64,000 bases of DNA. It comes from Sphingomonas sp. ERG5 (GTDB lineage Bacteria > Pseudomonadota > Alphaproteobacteria > Sphingomonadales > Sphingomonadaceae). Numbering within the stretch: position 1 is the stretch's first letter; each line of letters begins with the position of its first letter. Made by a program: the position numbers and the translations under genes. Where the stretch lies: the NCBI RefSeq assembly GCF_000803065.1, contig NZ_JSXI01000048.1:39861-103860 (forward strand), written 5' to 3'. The notes under the pieces are model-generated. The model searched no databases and was not told where the DNA came from. It was given only the letters and a program-made list of their open reading frames with translations. Below are positions 52,444 through 60,778 of this stretch, piece after piece.

Positions 52444-53160
52444 CTAGCTCGGCTTCCGTCCGCTGACCCCCGTTGCGCAGCCGAAGAAATAGCGATGAAA
52501 ACCGACCTCGAGATGCGCGGCGCGCAGCATCTCGGCAAAGGCGCGGGAGTCGCCGAAATTGGTGCTGTAGGTACCGATCTTCGCGAAATCCTGCGCGCCG
52601 CGCAGCAGGAAACGCTCCATCAGCGGCAGCACCGTCTTCAAGTGAAAACGATAAAGCGGCCGCAGCCACCAGCCCTTCGGGTCGGATGCTTCGATCAACG
52701 AGAAGCTGCCGCCGGGCTTGAGCACGCGCGCGATGAGGCGCGCAAGCCGGGTCAACTGGTCGGCGTTGAATGTCTTCAACCCGAACGTCGCGACGACGAA
52801 ATCGGCACTCGCATCCGGCAAGTTGCTCGCGAAGACATCATCCTCGATGAACGCGATACGGTGCGCGCGATGCTGGTGAAGACGATCGATCGCCCGCCGA
52901 TGCATGCCCGACGATATATCCACCGCGGTGATCTGATCGATCCACGGAAAGCGCTTGAGCAAATGCGGCCAGACCTCGCCGGTGCCCGCCATCAGGTCAT
53001 ACCCCGCCGGGCCCGCCGGTTCGGGCAGCATTGCAACGCATTGCCGCCGCCACCGCTCGGTAAAGCCGAACGAACACAGCCAGCTGAACATGATGTAGCG
53101 ATCGGAACAACGGTCGAATACGCCCTTCACATAGTCCGGGGCGTAGATATCATCGCTCAT
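52444..53160 (-). CDS. UbiE/COQ5-like SAM-dependent methyltransferase
   Basis: 238-residue class I methyltransferase. Motif I is diverged (YDLMAGTGEVWPHLL) and followed by TAVDISSGMHRRA and the UbiE-like region NLPDASADFVVATFGLKTFNADQL with GGSFSLIEASDPKGWWLRPLYRFHLKTVLPLMER. It resembles demethylmenaquinone/ubiquinone methyltransferases but lacks enough to call it UbiE. It is next to, and 3 bases from, the GNAT gene. Confidence 0.88.
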   Translation of the reverse strand: MSDDIYAPDYVKGVFDRCSDRYIMFSWLCSFGFTERWRRQCVAMLPEPAGPAGYDLMAGTGEVWPHLLKRFPWIDQITAVDISSGMHRRAIDRLHQHRAHRIAFIEDDVFASNLPDASADFVVATFGLKTFNADQLTRLARLIARVLKPGGSFSLIEASDPKGWWLRPLYRFHLKTVLPLMERFLLRGAQDFAKIGTYSTNFGDSRAFAEMLRAAHLEVGFHRYFFGCATGVSGRKPS

Positions 53161-53163
53161 AGG

Positions 53164-53640
53164 TCAGGGATGCACTGCGTTCGCATCCAATGCCAGCGTG
53201 TAATATTGGCTGAAGCTCGCATCGCTGTAATCAGCGAACGGACCGCATTCGACAAAGCCGGCGCGTTGATACAGCGCGCGTGCTGGCGCGAATGCGGCGT
53301 TGTTGCCCGTTTCGAGGCTCAGCCGCCGATATCCCCGCGCCCGCCCCTCGGCGATCAGATGATCGAGCATTGCGCCCGCCACGCCGCGCCGCAAATGCGC
53401 CGGCGCGGTGCGCATCGATTTCAGTTCGCCATGGTCGGCATCGAGCCGCTTGAGCGCGCCCATACCGAGCAAGGCGTCATCGTCCCATGCCGTCCACAGC
53501 GTCACCGCCGGATTCTTCAGACCCGCGAGATCGAGCGCGAAGACGCTGCCCGGCGGCGAATTCTCGAATGCCGAGCCGAGATGGAATTCGACCAGCGCGA
53601 TGACATCGGGGTGAGTCAGATCATCCGTGACGATACGCAT
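53164..53640 (-). CDS. GNAT family N-acetyltransferase
   Basis: 158-residue acetyltransferase. The acetyl-CoA loop region RTAPAHLRRGVAGAMLDHLIAEGRARGYRRLSLETGN and the C-terminal ALYQRAGFVECGPFADY are typical of the MarR-associated/ElaA-like GNAT group. The acceptor is unknown. It sits between the SH3 protein and the methyltransferase on the same strand, with gaps of under ten bases. Confidence 0.92.
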   Translation of the reverse strand: MRIVTDDLTHPDVIALVEFHLGSAFENSPPGSVFALDLAGLKNPAVTLWTAWDDDALLGMGALKRLDADHGELKSMRTAPAHLRRGVAGAMLDHLIAEGRARGYRRLSLETGNNAAFAPARALYQRAGFVECGPFADYSDASFSQYYTLALDANAVHP

Positions 53641-53647
53641 CGCGGCG

Positions 53648-54151
53648 TCAGTTCAGCGATTCGCCGGGGTCGACGCCCCAGAGCTGGTTCGCTTCGACAT
53701 AGCCGCCCCGGCCGCGCACATCGAAATAGCACCAGCCGCGCGCGCATTTGCTCAGTCGCCCGACTACGCCCGGCGCCGCGCGCCACATGATCTTGCCGCC
53801 GAAGCGCGGCGAATCGCGCAATTCGGCGATCGTGCCCATGATCAGGCCAGTGCGCGCCTCGCTGATCAGCGTGCCCATCATCCATCCTTGCGTGCCCGAT
53901 GGATCCTCGATCTTGAGCCAGGCGCCGCGTTCGTACACATCGATCACCTTCACCGGCAGATCGGCGCGCTGATACAGCCAGCTCGCGGGATAGGTCCGCG
54001 CCGGGCCGGTACGCATGCGCGCCTTGCCTGCCGAGATCGACGCGAAATAAGGCGGCTTCTTCTGGATCAATCCGGCCAAAGCCGGCGCCAGGCCCGACAC
54101 CGTCAGTCCGATCGCCGCCATGGCGAGCATGATTCTCGCACTGTTACGCAT
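53648..54151 (-). CDS. Exported SH3-domain protein
   Basis: 167-residue exported protein. A signal peptide (MRNSARIMLAMAAIGLTVSGLAPALA) precedes two bacterial SH3-like repeats (about residues 40-95, ARMRTGPARTYPASWLY; about 100-160, RDSPRFGGKIMWRAAPGVVGRLSKCARGWCYFDVRGRGGYVEANQLWG). Such proteins bind cell-wall or membrane ligands in the periplasm. It begins 101 bases from the divergent dehydrogenase. Confidence 0.92.
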   Translation of the reverse strand: MRNSARIMLAMAAIGLTVSGLAPALAGLIQKKPPYFASISAGKARMRTGPARTYPASWLYQRADLPVKVIDVYERGAWLKIEDPSGTQGWMMGTLISEARTGLIMGTIAELRDSPRFGGKIMWRAAPGVVGRLSKCARGWCYFDVRGRGGYVEANQLWGVDPGESLN

Positions 54152-54251
54152 AACTCTTCCCTGTCCCCCACTTCACGAATCATTTACTCCGTTCGCAAGA
54201 GGCGGTTCAACCACCGTTGACGTAGGCCAAGGGCTTCGCCAAGCCGGAATC

Positions 54252-55262
54252 ATGCCCGAAATGAGACGCCCATCCGCCAAAGTGTCGAAACCCCGGGTGG
54301 TCGTGACCCGTGAACTGTCCGACACGATCATGGATCGGATGGAGCAATTGTTCGACACGGTGAACAATCGCGGCGACGCGCCGATGACGCGCGAGCAGCT
54401 TGCCGCCGCGATGGCCGATTGCGACGTCCTCGTCCCGACCGTAACCGATGAGATCGATGCCGAGCTGATTGCCGGCGCGGGCGAGCGGTTGAAGCTGATC
54501 GCCAATTTCGGCGCCGGCGTGAACCATATCGACCTGAAAGCGGCGCGCGCGCGCGACATCATCGTCACCAACACGCCGGGCGTGCTGACAGAAGATACCG
54601 CCGACATGACCATGGCGCTGATCCTGTCGGTGCCGCGCCGGCTGGCCGAGGGTGAGAAACTTGTCCGCTCCGGGCAATGGAAAGGCTGGAGCCCGGGCGG
54701 GATGCTTGGTCACCGCATCGGCGGCAAGGCCCTGGGTATTATCGGCATGGGCCGCATCGGCCAGGCGGTCGCCGCGCGCGCGCGCGCCTTCGGCCTGTCG
54801 ATCCATTATCACAACCGTCATCGCCTGCCTGCGGTGCTCGAGGCGCAGCTTGCCGCGACCTGGCATGAGAATCTCGATGATATGTTGTCGGCGATCGACA
54901 TCCTGACGATCCATACCCCGCGCAACCCGGCAAGCGAAAACCTGCTCGACGCGCGGCGCATCGGCCTGCTGCGCTCGCACGTCTATCTGATCAACGCGGC
55001 GCGCGGCGGGATCGTCGACGAGGCCGCTCTGGTCGATGCACTTGAGAGCGGCCGCCTGGCCGGCGCCGGGCTCGACGTATGGGCGCATGAACCCGAGATC
55101 GACCCGCGCCTGCTCGCACTGCCCAATGTCGTGATGCTGCCCCACATGGGATCTGCCACCTATGAGGGGCGCCTTGCGACGGGCGAGAAGGTCATCGCCA
55201 ATATCCGTATGTGGGCCGACGGACACCGCCCGCCCGATCAGGTGCTGGAAGGTTGGGCCTGA
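54252..55262 (+). CDS. D-2-hydroxyacid dehydrogenase (glyoxylate/hydroxypyruvate reductase type)
   Basis: 336-residue NAD(P)-dependent dehydrogenase. The Rossmann motif ALGIIGMGRIGQAVAARARAFG, catalytic Arg in NAARGGIVDE, Glu in AHEPEIDPRL and His in LPHMGSAT are present. It reduces glyoxylate or hydroxypyruvate with NAD(P)H, feeding glycerate or glycolate metabolism; malate synthase G earlier in the window uses the same metabolite. The ATG at 54252 or 54261 is the likely start; earlier in-frame ATGs would run into the SH3 gene's promoter region. Confidence 0.93.
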   Translation: MPEMRRPSAKVSKPRVVVTRELSDTIMDRMEQLFDTVNNRGDAPMTREQLAAAMADCDVLVPTVTDEIDAELIAGAGERLKLIANFGAGVNHIDLKAARARDIIVTNTPGVLTEDTADMTMALILSVPRRLAEGEKLVRSGQWKGWSPGGMLGHRIGGKALGIIGMGRIGQAVAARARAFGLSIHYHNRHRLPAVLEAQLAATWHENLDDMLSAIDILTIHTPRNPASENLLDARRIGLLRSHVYLINAARGGIVDEAALVDALESGRLAGAGLDVWAHEPEIDPRLLALPNVVMLPHMGSATYEGRLATGEKVIANIRMWADGHRPPDQVLEGWA

Positions 55263-55304
55263 CCGCACATCCCGACAGCATTCGGCTGCCGGGCCCGGCG
55301 ATCG
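55263..55304. terminator. Short convergent gap with stem-loop
   Basis: CGACAGCATTCGGCTGCCGGG contains a stem (CAGC/GCTG with flanking) between the convergent dehydrogenase and TonB-like genes. It is the only structure in the 42-base gap. Confidence 0.4.
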
Positions 55305-56102
55305 CTAGTTAACAACCCAGATCACGCGATTGGTTTCGAAGGAATCCGAGGGTTTTCCATCCTGCCCGATCGCCGGATGATATCGCCCGCGCCACGTAAC
55401 CGACTGGCACGTCAGCTTATCGAGCTCCGCGTTCTTGCTGCTTGAAAGAATCCGGCAATTGGCGACCCGGCCATTGGCCTGCACGGTATAGCCGACAAGC
55501 ACTGTGCCCTCGGGGTTGCCGCTGGGATAAATGCCTGACGGCCAGAAATCGGCACGACTTCCTATGGCCTCGGCCTTCTTGGCCAGGCTCGCCTGCTTTT
55601 TGGGATCGACACCCCATGAGGCCAGCAGATCATCTTCGCAGACGCGAAGTGCGGCCATTGCCTTGACCATACCCGTCGGCGCAACGCGAATGGCAGCGCC
55701 TTTTCCCAGCGTAACCGCGATTTCATTCGTGGATTCCAATCCAGCGAGAGCCTGGCTCCTGACCTCTACTGTTGTGATCTGCCCGATATCCTTGACCGGC
55801 TTATACGTATTGTAGCTGGCCTTGGCCGGAACGCCGGATGGCATCAGCGTCACCCGGGCATCGCCATAGCTCGTTTTCCCGACGCTCACCGGTCGTATGA
55901 GAACAAGCTGAGTGAAACTGCCCAGGCGCGTGGGTCGTATGCCGAGCCTGATCTTCGCATCACCGGCGCCGAACTCCCGCGAGAGCAGGCAGAGGTTGTT
56001 GGCATATTCGATGTTCCATTTACCAGATGGAGCAAGCGCAGCCTCCGTAGCCGGTGGGCTCAGCGGCGCCGCCAACGCAAGTATCATCGCAACTATTTTC
56101 AT
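55305..56102 (-). CDS. TonB-like C-terminal domain exported protein
   Basis: 265-residue exported protein. After a signal peptide (MKIVAMILALAAPLSPPATEA), the middle part is not recognised, and the C-terminal about 90 residues match the TonB C-terminal fold (YPSGNPEGTVLVGYTVQANGRVANCRILSSSKNAELDKLTCQSVTWRGRYHPA). It lacks the N-terminal membrane anchor and Pro-rich linker of classical TonB, so it probably is a periplasmic TonB-domain protein. Start ATG 56102 has GGGGGG upstream. Confidence 0.85.
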   Translation of the reverse strand: MKIVAMILALAAPLSPPATEAALAPSGKWNIEYANNLCLLSREFGAGDAKIRLGIRPTRLGSFTQLVLIRPVSVGKTSYGDARVTLMPSGVPAKASYNTYKPVKDIGQITTVEVRSQALAGLESTNEIAVTLGKGAAIRVAPTGMVKAMAALRVCEDDLLASWGVDPKKQASLAKKAEAIGSRADFWPSGIYPSGNPEGTVLVGYTVQANGRVANCRILSSSKNAELDKLTCQSVTWRGRYHPAIGQDGKPSDSFETNRVIWVVN

Positions 56103-56202
56103 TTCACCCCCCGGCCCCGGTTCGCCGAAACCATCCCATGCCGCCCGCGAGATCGCAATGGGGTGATGCGATGGATCGCCGATCAAACATATCAGGACCG
56201 TA

Positions 56203-57222
56203 TCAGCCAACCTGTCGGAGCTGAATGGGCGGGTGCATTGCGGTCCAGTGCTGCGACAAATGTGGTCGTGCCGATCGACCATCGAGCGCAAAGATACGTG
56301 CGCGACCACGGCCATCGGCCTTGGCGAGATACAGCGCCGAGTCCGCTTCGGAAAAACGCAGCGCCGGGTCATGGACCGTCATATCGTCGATCAGCGTGGC
56401 GCCGGCCGACGCGCTCACCGCGACCGGCTCGCCGTGGCAAAGCACCGGCCGGCGTAACGCCGCCAGAACCTGTTCCAGACGGTGATTGAGTTCGTCGCGC
56501 TCATGGATACCGCGCAGCAGCACGGCGAACTCGTCGCCCCCGATGCGCGCGACCATTTCCGCATCGACAAACAACTGCTTCAGCCGCGCCGCGACCTGGC
56601 GCAGGCAATCGTCACCGGCGGAATGCCCCAGCCGGTCGTTGATCAGCTTGAAGTCGTCGAGATCGATCAACACCAGTGCCGACACGCCACGGGCGCGCAA
56701 CAGCGCATCGGGCAGATCATAGAAGTTGGTCTGGAACATGCCGCGATTGGCAAGCCCAGTCAGTGGATCGCGCTCGGCCAGACGGCGCAGGCGTTCGGTC
56801 CGCGCGCGGTCTTCGGTGATGTCCTGCTTGGCGCCGTAGAGCCGCCGTGCCCTTCCCTTCTCGCACTCGACATCGGCGGTCAGGCGCATCCAGCGCTCGA
56901 CGCCCGAGACGGTCTGGATACGGGCATCGAGCGCGAAGCCGCGCCCGGTCGCGATCGCCTCGGCCCGCAGCGCCTCCATCTCGCGCCGCGACTCCTCATG
57001 GTAAAGGTCAACGATGGCTGCGCGGTCGGGCGCGATCAGCGGCGACAGGCCGAACAGCTGATAGACACCGCTGGTCCAGATCAACGCCGAAGTATCGAGG
57101 TCGCATTCCCATGCCCCCAGCGTGACCAACGACGTCGCGCGATCATAGAGGCGATTGAGTCGGGCAATCGATGGCACGGCCCGTGCCGCGTCCGCCATCG
57201 ATCGAACCGAATCATGCCTCAT
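56203..57222 (-). CDS. Diguanylate cyclase: PAS + GGDEF
   Basis: 339-residue cytoplasmic protein. A PAS domain (about residues 25-135; TLGAWECDLDTSALIWTSGVYQLFGLSP) precedes a GGDEF domain (about 160-320) with the active loop RIGGDEFAVLL and metal Asp in LIDLDDFKLIND. It makes c-di-GMP from two GTP. The I-site position four residues before the active strand reads VDAE rather than RxxD, so product inhibition is probably lost. ATG 57222 follows a CAGGGAG site. Confidence 0.93.
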   Translation of the reverse strand: MRHDSVRSMADAARAVPSIARLNRLYDRATSLVTLGAWECDLDTSALIWTSGVYQLFGLSPLIAPDRAAIVDLYHEESRREMEALRAEAIATGRGFALDARIQTVSGVERWMRLTADVECEKGRARRLYGAKQDITEDRARTERLRRLAERDPLTGLANRGMFQTNFYDLPDALLRARGVSALVLIDLDDFKLINDRLGHSAGDDCLRQVAARLKQLFVDAEMVARIGGDEFAVLLRGIHERDELNHRLEQVLAALRRPVLCHGEPVAVSASAGATLIDDMTVHDPALRFSEADSALYLAKADGRGRARIFALDGRSARPHLSQHWTAMHPPIQLRQVG

Positions 57223-57391
57223 CAACGCGCTCCCTGCCGGCTCGCAACAAGCGGCCCGGCAAACGATCTACGCGGCAAGAGTTAAGGACGAATTAGAGTG
57301 TGAAGCCAGCGAAGGACCTGAGCCCGGAAGCATCAGCCGAAGCGACAAGGCTGTCGGAAATGAGCGGCTGTGCGGCCCGGTTCGGCAACAC

Positions 57392-57426
57392 CGTATGTTT
57401 TGACACTCGAAATGCCAAAACATACG
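57392..57426 (-). terminator. Inverted repeat downstream of the NMO-like gene
   Basis: CGTATGTTTTG (57392-57402) pairs perfectly with CAAAACATACG (57416-57426), separated by 13 bases. It lies 33 bases after the stop of the NMO-like gene on the minus strand. It could terminate that transcript, or be an operator in the 236-base gap before the diguanylate cyclase gene; nothing else is seen in that gap. Confidence 0.5.
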
Positions 57427-57458
57427 TCGCCGACCTGCTCAGTCCGACCGCCTCACAC

Positions 57459-58862
57459 TCAATCTCCGGTCAGAATCCGGTCGACCAGCTGCTTCACCGT
57501 CGGCACGAAGCCGTTCGAATAGAAGGGATCCTTCTTGAAGTTATAAGCACCATGCCCGGCGAACATCAGATTCTGTTCGATCGGCCCGCCATGCGCGATG
57601 TCCTGCAGCGTCTTCTGAATGCAGAAGGAGCGCGGATCGGCGAGACGCCCGGTCGAGTTGGTTTCGGTATCCGACCAGGACGAGAAAGCGCATTGGCTGA
57701 GGCAGCCCATGCAATCAGCCTGGTCCTTGCGGATCACGCCCTTTTCCTCCGGCGAGACGAAGACCAGGGTATTGTCCGGGGTTTTCAGGGCATCGGTGAA
57801 ACCCTCACCGAACCATTGCCGCGCGCGCAGCAGGTCGTTGCGCGTGACCCAGAAATTCCGGCCCTTCACTCCGACGTCGAGCTGGAAGGTGTGATCGCCC
57901 GCTTCCTGCGTCGAAAAGGCGATCTGGCGCTCCGAACGCGCTTCCAGGCTACGCAGGAACGGGTTCCTGACCGCGCTGGAATAAAAGCCGGTGGGCGAGA
58001 AGCGATGCAGCAGCACTTCGCCTTCCTCGATATCCATCAGCTTGGCTTTCCAGCCATCGGGGATCGGGCTTTCCCGCGTCAGCAGCGGCCGGGTGCCGAA
58101 CTGAAAGGCGATGCTGCCGAGTTCCGGATTGTCGATCCAGTTCGACCAGTCGCGCAGAAACCAGACGCCGCCCGCCATGACGATCGGCACATCATCGGAA
58201 ATGCCGCCTTCGCGCATCACTTCGCGCAATTCCTTGACGCGTGGATAGGGATCTTGCGGCTTGAGCGGATCCTCGGCGTTGGACAGGCCGTTATGGCCGC
58301 CGGCCAGCCAGGGATCTTCATAAACCACCGCCGCAAGCCATTCCGATGCCTTGGAATAAGCACGCTTCCACAACGCGCGGAACGCCCGGCCCGAACTGAT
58401 GATCGGCAAATAGCTGACTTCGTACGATGCGGCGATCTCGCTCAGCTTGTACGGCATGCCCGCACCGCAGGTGACGCCCGCGACCATGCCGCGCGTGCGG
58501 TCGAGCACGCCGTGCAGGATGCGCTGCGCACCGCCCATTTCCCACAGCACGTTGATGTTGATCGCGCCTTTGCCGCCGGCAATGTCGAACGCGCGCTTGA
58601 CCTGCTGCACCGCGCCCTCGATCGCGAATTCGATCAATTCTTCATGGCGTTCACGCCGGGTCAGCGCCGTGTAGATTTGCGGGATGATCTTGCCATCGGG
58701 GTCGTAACTGTCGGCATTGACGGCCGAAACCGTACCGATACCGCCGGCCGCGGCCCAGGCACCGGCCGAGGCATGGTTGGTCGCGGCCACGCCCTTGCCA
58801 CCCTCCACGATCGGCCAGACTTCCTGGCCGTTATAGATGATGGGCTTCAGACCTTTGAACAA
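57459..58862 (-). CDS. Nitronate monooxygenase-family flavoprotein with C-terminal Cys cluster
   Basis: 467-residue TIM-barrel flavoprotein of the nitronate monooxygenase/2-nitropropane dioxygenase superfamily (KGVAATNHASAGAWAAAGGIGTVSAVN, GVTCGAGMPYKLSEIA, PIVMAGGVWFLRDWSNW). It is longer than NMO; the C-terminal part has the arrangement C384-x2-C387-x3-C391-x22-C414 (CMGCLSQC), which resembles the [4Fe-4S] site of the dienoyl-CoA reductase/OYE-like group. The start is TTG 58862 with GGAGG upstream. Oxidation of nitroalkanes is one possibility; a CoA-ester reductase-like activity using the cluster is another. Confidence 0.85.
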   Translation of the reverse strand: MFKGLKPIIYNGQEVWPIVEGGKGVAATNHASAGAWAAAGGIGTVSAVNADSYDPDGKIIPQIYTALTRRERHEELIEFAIEGAVQQVKRAFDIAGGKGAININVLWEMGGAQRILHGVLDRTRGMVAGVTCGAGMPYKLSEIAASYEVSYLPIISSGRAFRALWKRAYSKASEWLAAVVYEDPWLAGGHNGLSNAEDPLKPQDPYPRVKELREVMREGGISDDVPIVMAGGVWFLRDWSNWIDNPELGSIAFQFGTRPLLTRESPIPDGWKAKLMDIEEGEVLLHRFSPTGFYSSAVRNPFLRSLEARSERQIAFSTQEAGDHTFQLDVGVKGRNFWVTRNDLLRARQWFGEGFTDALKTPDNTLVFVSPEEKGVIRKDQADCMGCLSQCAFSSWSDTETNSTGRLADPRSFCIQKTLQDIAHGGPIEQNLMFAGHGAYNFKKDPFYSNGFVPTVKQLVDRILTGD

Positions 58863-58928
58863 GACGACCTCCAGATTAACATACGCTCGATATAGCCAAA
58901 GGATGCCCGTTAGCGAGCAAATTGCGAC

Positions 58929-60065
58929 TCAACTCAGGGCCCCGGGACGTCCCATTGCGGCCTCATAAAGGCCGGCATAGCGTCCGATCATCATGCCTTC
59001 GTCATATTCCGCGACCGCCTTTTTGCGGTTCTCCGCGCCCAGCATGGCCCGCGCTTTCGGGTCGCGGGCCAGCGCCTCGATCGAATCGCGCAGCCGCACT
59101 TCGCTGGTGTAATCGACGATATAAGGCTCGTTCGGCGTGGACACCATGCTACGAATATCGCCGATATGCGGCGCGGCGATCGGCAGGCCCGCGGCCATCC
59201 CTTCGATCACCGCGATGGGAAATTGCTCGCTGCGCGACGATAAAGCGAGGATGTCGAACAGTCCGATATAGCGATGCGGCTCGGGCAGGAATCCCGGCAT
59301 CACCAGCCGGTCGGCAATCCCCATCAGTTCCGCCGCGTCGACGATAGCCTCGCGCTCCGGTCCTTCGCCGACAATGACCAGCCGGATGCGCGATGAACAC
59401 CCGCCGACCGCCCGTACCAGAGCGGGCAGATCCTTGACCTCACGCAAGCCCGCGAGCGTGCCGACCACGATTTCGCCCGGCTTGCGCTTCAGGCCAGGGA
59501 TCGAATTGGCCACCGGCTTGCCGGCATAGGTACCGGTGGAAATGCCATTGACGATGCGATGCACGCGCCCGACCGGCTGTTTCCACACATCCAGCGCGAT
59601 GCGGTGCAGCGTCTGCGACGGCACCACCATGGCGTGAGCGGCGGGCAGCGCGACGCGCCGGTACAGATTGCGTTCGATCTTCAGCCCGGTCGCTTCGTCC
59701 GAATTGAAGCCATCCTCATGATGAACCAGTGGCGGCATGCCCTTGGCGAAGACCCGGCGCGCCATCACGCCGTCGATCGCGCCCCAATTATAGGTCAGCA
59801 CCAGGTCGAAGCGGCGCATGAAGCGCGCAATCGCCTCGAACCGCGCGACCGATGGCCGCCCGGTCAGCGGCGGCGGGTTCTGCGCGATTTCATAGTTGAT
59901 CCCCCTGGCGATCGCATCGCGCGCACCAAGCTGATCGGGCATGCCGGATACGATGGTGTGCCGCGCGCGGTCGCCCCAGACATTCATCAGCCGGACCGCA
60001 CGCGCCTCCTTGCCGCCCAGATTAAAGGTCGAATGAAGGTGAAGAATGTTGACCGGCTGCGCCAT
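58929..60065 (-). CDS. Glycosyltransferase, GT4 family
   Basis: 378-residue GT-B glycosyltransferase. The N-terminal LHLHSTFNLGGKEARAVRLMN and the C-terminal donor-site region (VIVGEGPEREAIVDAAELMG, LFDILALSSRSEQFPIAVIEGMAAGLPIA with the E-x7-E signature) place it in GT4. It probably adds a sugar to a glycan or lipid in exopolysaccharide or lipopolysaccharide synthesis. The ATG at 60065 (MAQPVNILHLH) removes a short non-homologous stretch. Confidence 0.92.
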   Translation of the reverse strand: MAQPVNILHLHSTFNLGGKEARAVRLMNVWGDRARHTIVSGMPDQLGARDAIARGINYEIAQNPPPLTGRPSVARFEAIARFMRRFDLVLTYNWGAIDGVMARRVFAKGMPPLVHHEDGFNSDEATGLKIERNLYRRVALPAAHAMVVPSQTLHRIALDVWKQPVGRVHRIVNGISTGTYAGKPVANSIPGLKRKPGEIVVGTLAGLREVKDLPALVRAVGGCSSRIRLVIVGEGPEREAIVDAAELMGIADRLVMPGFLPEPHRYIGLFDILALSSRSEQFPIAVIEGMAAGLPIAAPHIGDIRSMVSTPNEPYIVDYTSEVRLRDSIEALARDPKARAMLGAENRKKAVAEYDEGMMIGRYAGLYEAAMGRPGALS

Positions 60066-60173
60066 GCGCCGCGAACTAGCGCGGAAATCTGCCCGCGTCA
60101 TGTGCTTCTCCTGCGCGCCTTCCCTTACGACAAGATCATCGGCGTCGGACAGCGGCCCGGCAGGGCCGGACCG

Positions 60174-60710
60174 TCAGACGGCGTAAACTTGCCCCACCGG
60201 CGGGAACTCGGTGATGCCGGCTTGTGCGGTGCGATCGAGATACGTCGACAGGACGATATAGCTGCGGGTGCTCTTCACGCCCGGCGTTGCGTAAAGCTGC
60301 GCGAGTAGCGCTTCCAGCGCGCGGGTTGAGGCGCAGCGTACCTTGAGCAACATGCAGGTGTCGCCGGCGACGGAGTGTATCTCCTCCACCTCCGGCAGGT
60401 CGGCCACTGTCATGAGTTCCTGAGTCCCGCCCCAACCCGCGCTGTCGACATGGACAAAGGCGAGAAGCGGCTTGCCGATGGCCGGTCCGTCGAGCAACGC
60501 CGCCGTGCGACGCAGACAGCCTGACGCACGCAGCTTCTTGACCCGGTCGTGAACGGCGGGCGCCGACAGGGCGACCATCTGGCCAAGCTCCGCGTAACTG
60601 ATGTCCGCATTCGATGCGAGCGCGCCTAATATTTTTCGGTCAAATGCATCGATTGAGCGCCCAGCTGGCTGGGGCCGCCGAACATGATCTGTTTTTTCCA
60701 CGCTCGACAT
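60174..60710 (-). CDS. Lrp/AsnC-family regulator, divergent from MFS exporter
   Basis: 178-residue Lrp-type regulator. HTH: IDAFDRKILGALASNADISYAELGQMVALSAPAVHDRVKKLRASG. The C-terminal RAM domain follows (LLAFVHVDSAGWGG..., VAGDTCMLLKVRC). It is divergent from an MFS exporter with an inverted repeat in between, suggesting the two form an exporter-regulator unit (an amino acid or analogue as effector). The frame starts at ATG 60710 (MSSVEKTDH); an earlier ATG at 60734 is possible. Confidence 0.93.
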   Translation of the reverse strand: MSSVEKTDHVRRPQPAGRSIDAFDRKILGALASNADISYAELGQMVALSAPAVHDRVKKLRASGCLRRTAALLDGPAIGKPLLAFVHVDSAGWGGTQELMTVADLPEVEEIHSVAGDTCMLLKVRCASTRALEALLAQLYATPGVKSTRSYIVLSTYLDRTAQAGITEFPPVGQVYAV

Positions 60711-60722
60711 ATTCAGCCCTTT

Positions 60723-60770
60723 CCTGAATCTCATTCGTGCTTTTCTATATAACGCCTAATGAGATTTAGG
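60723..60770. promoter_or_regulatory. Inverted repeat in the Lrp/MFS divergent promoter
   Basis: CCTGAATCTCATT (60723-60735) and AATGAGATTTAGG (60758-60770) are complementary at 12 of 13 positions, centre-to-centre 35 bases, with CTATATAA between. This is a likely Lrp operator and promoter. Confidence 0.65.
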
Positions 60771-60778
60771 ACAAACCC

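Noticed and set aside
57300..58895. Plus-strand open frame opposite the NMO-like gene
   Set aside because: No motifs, mirrors the flavoprotein gene.
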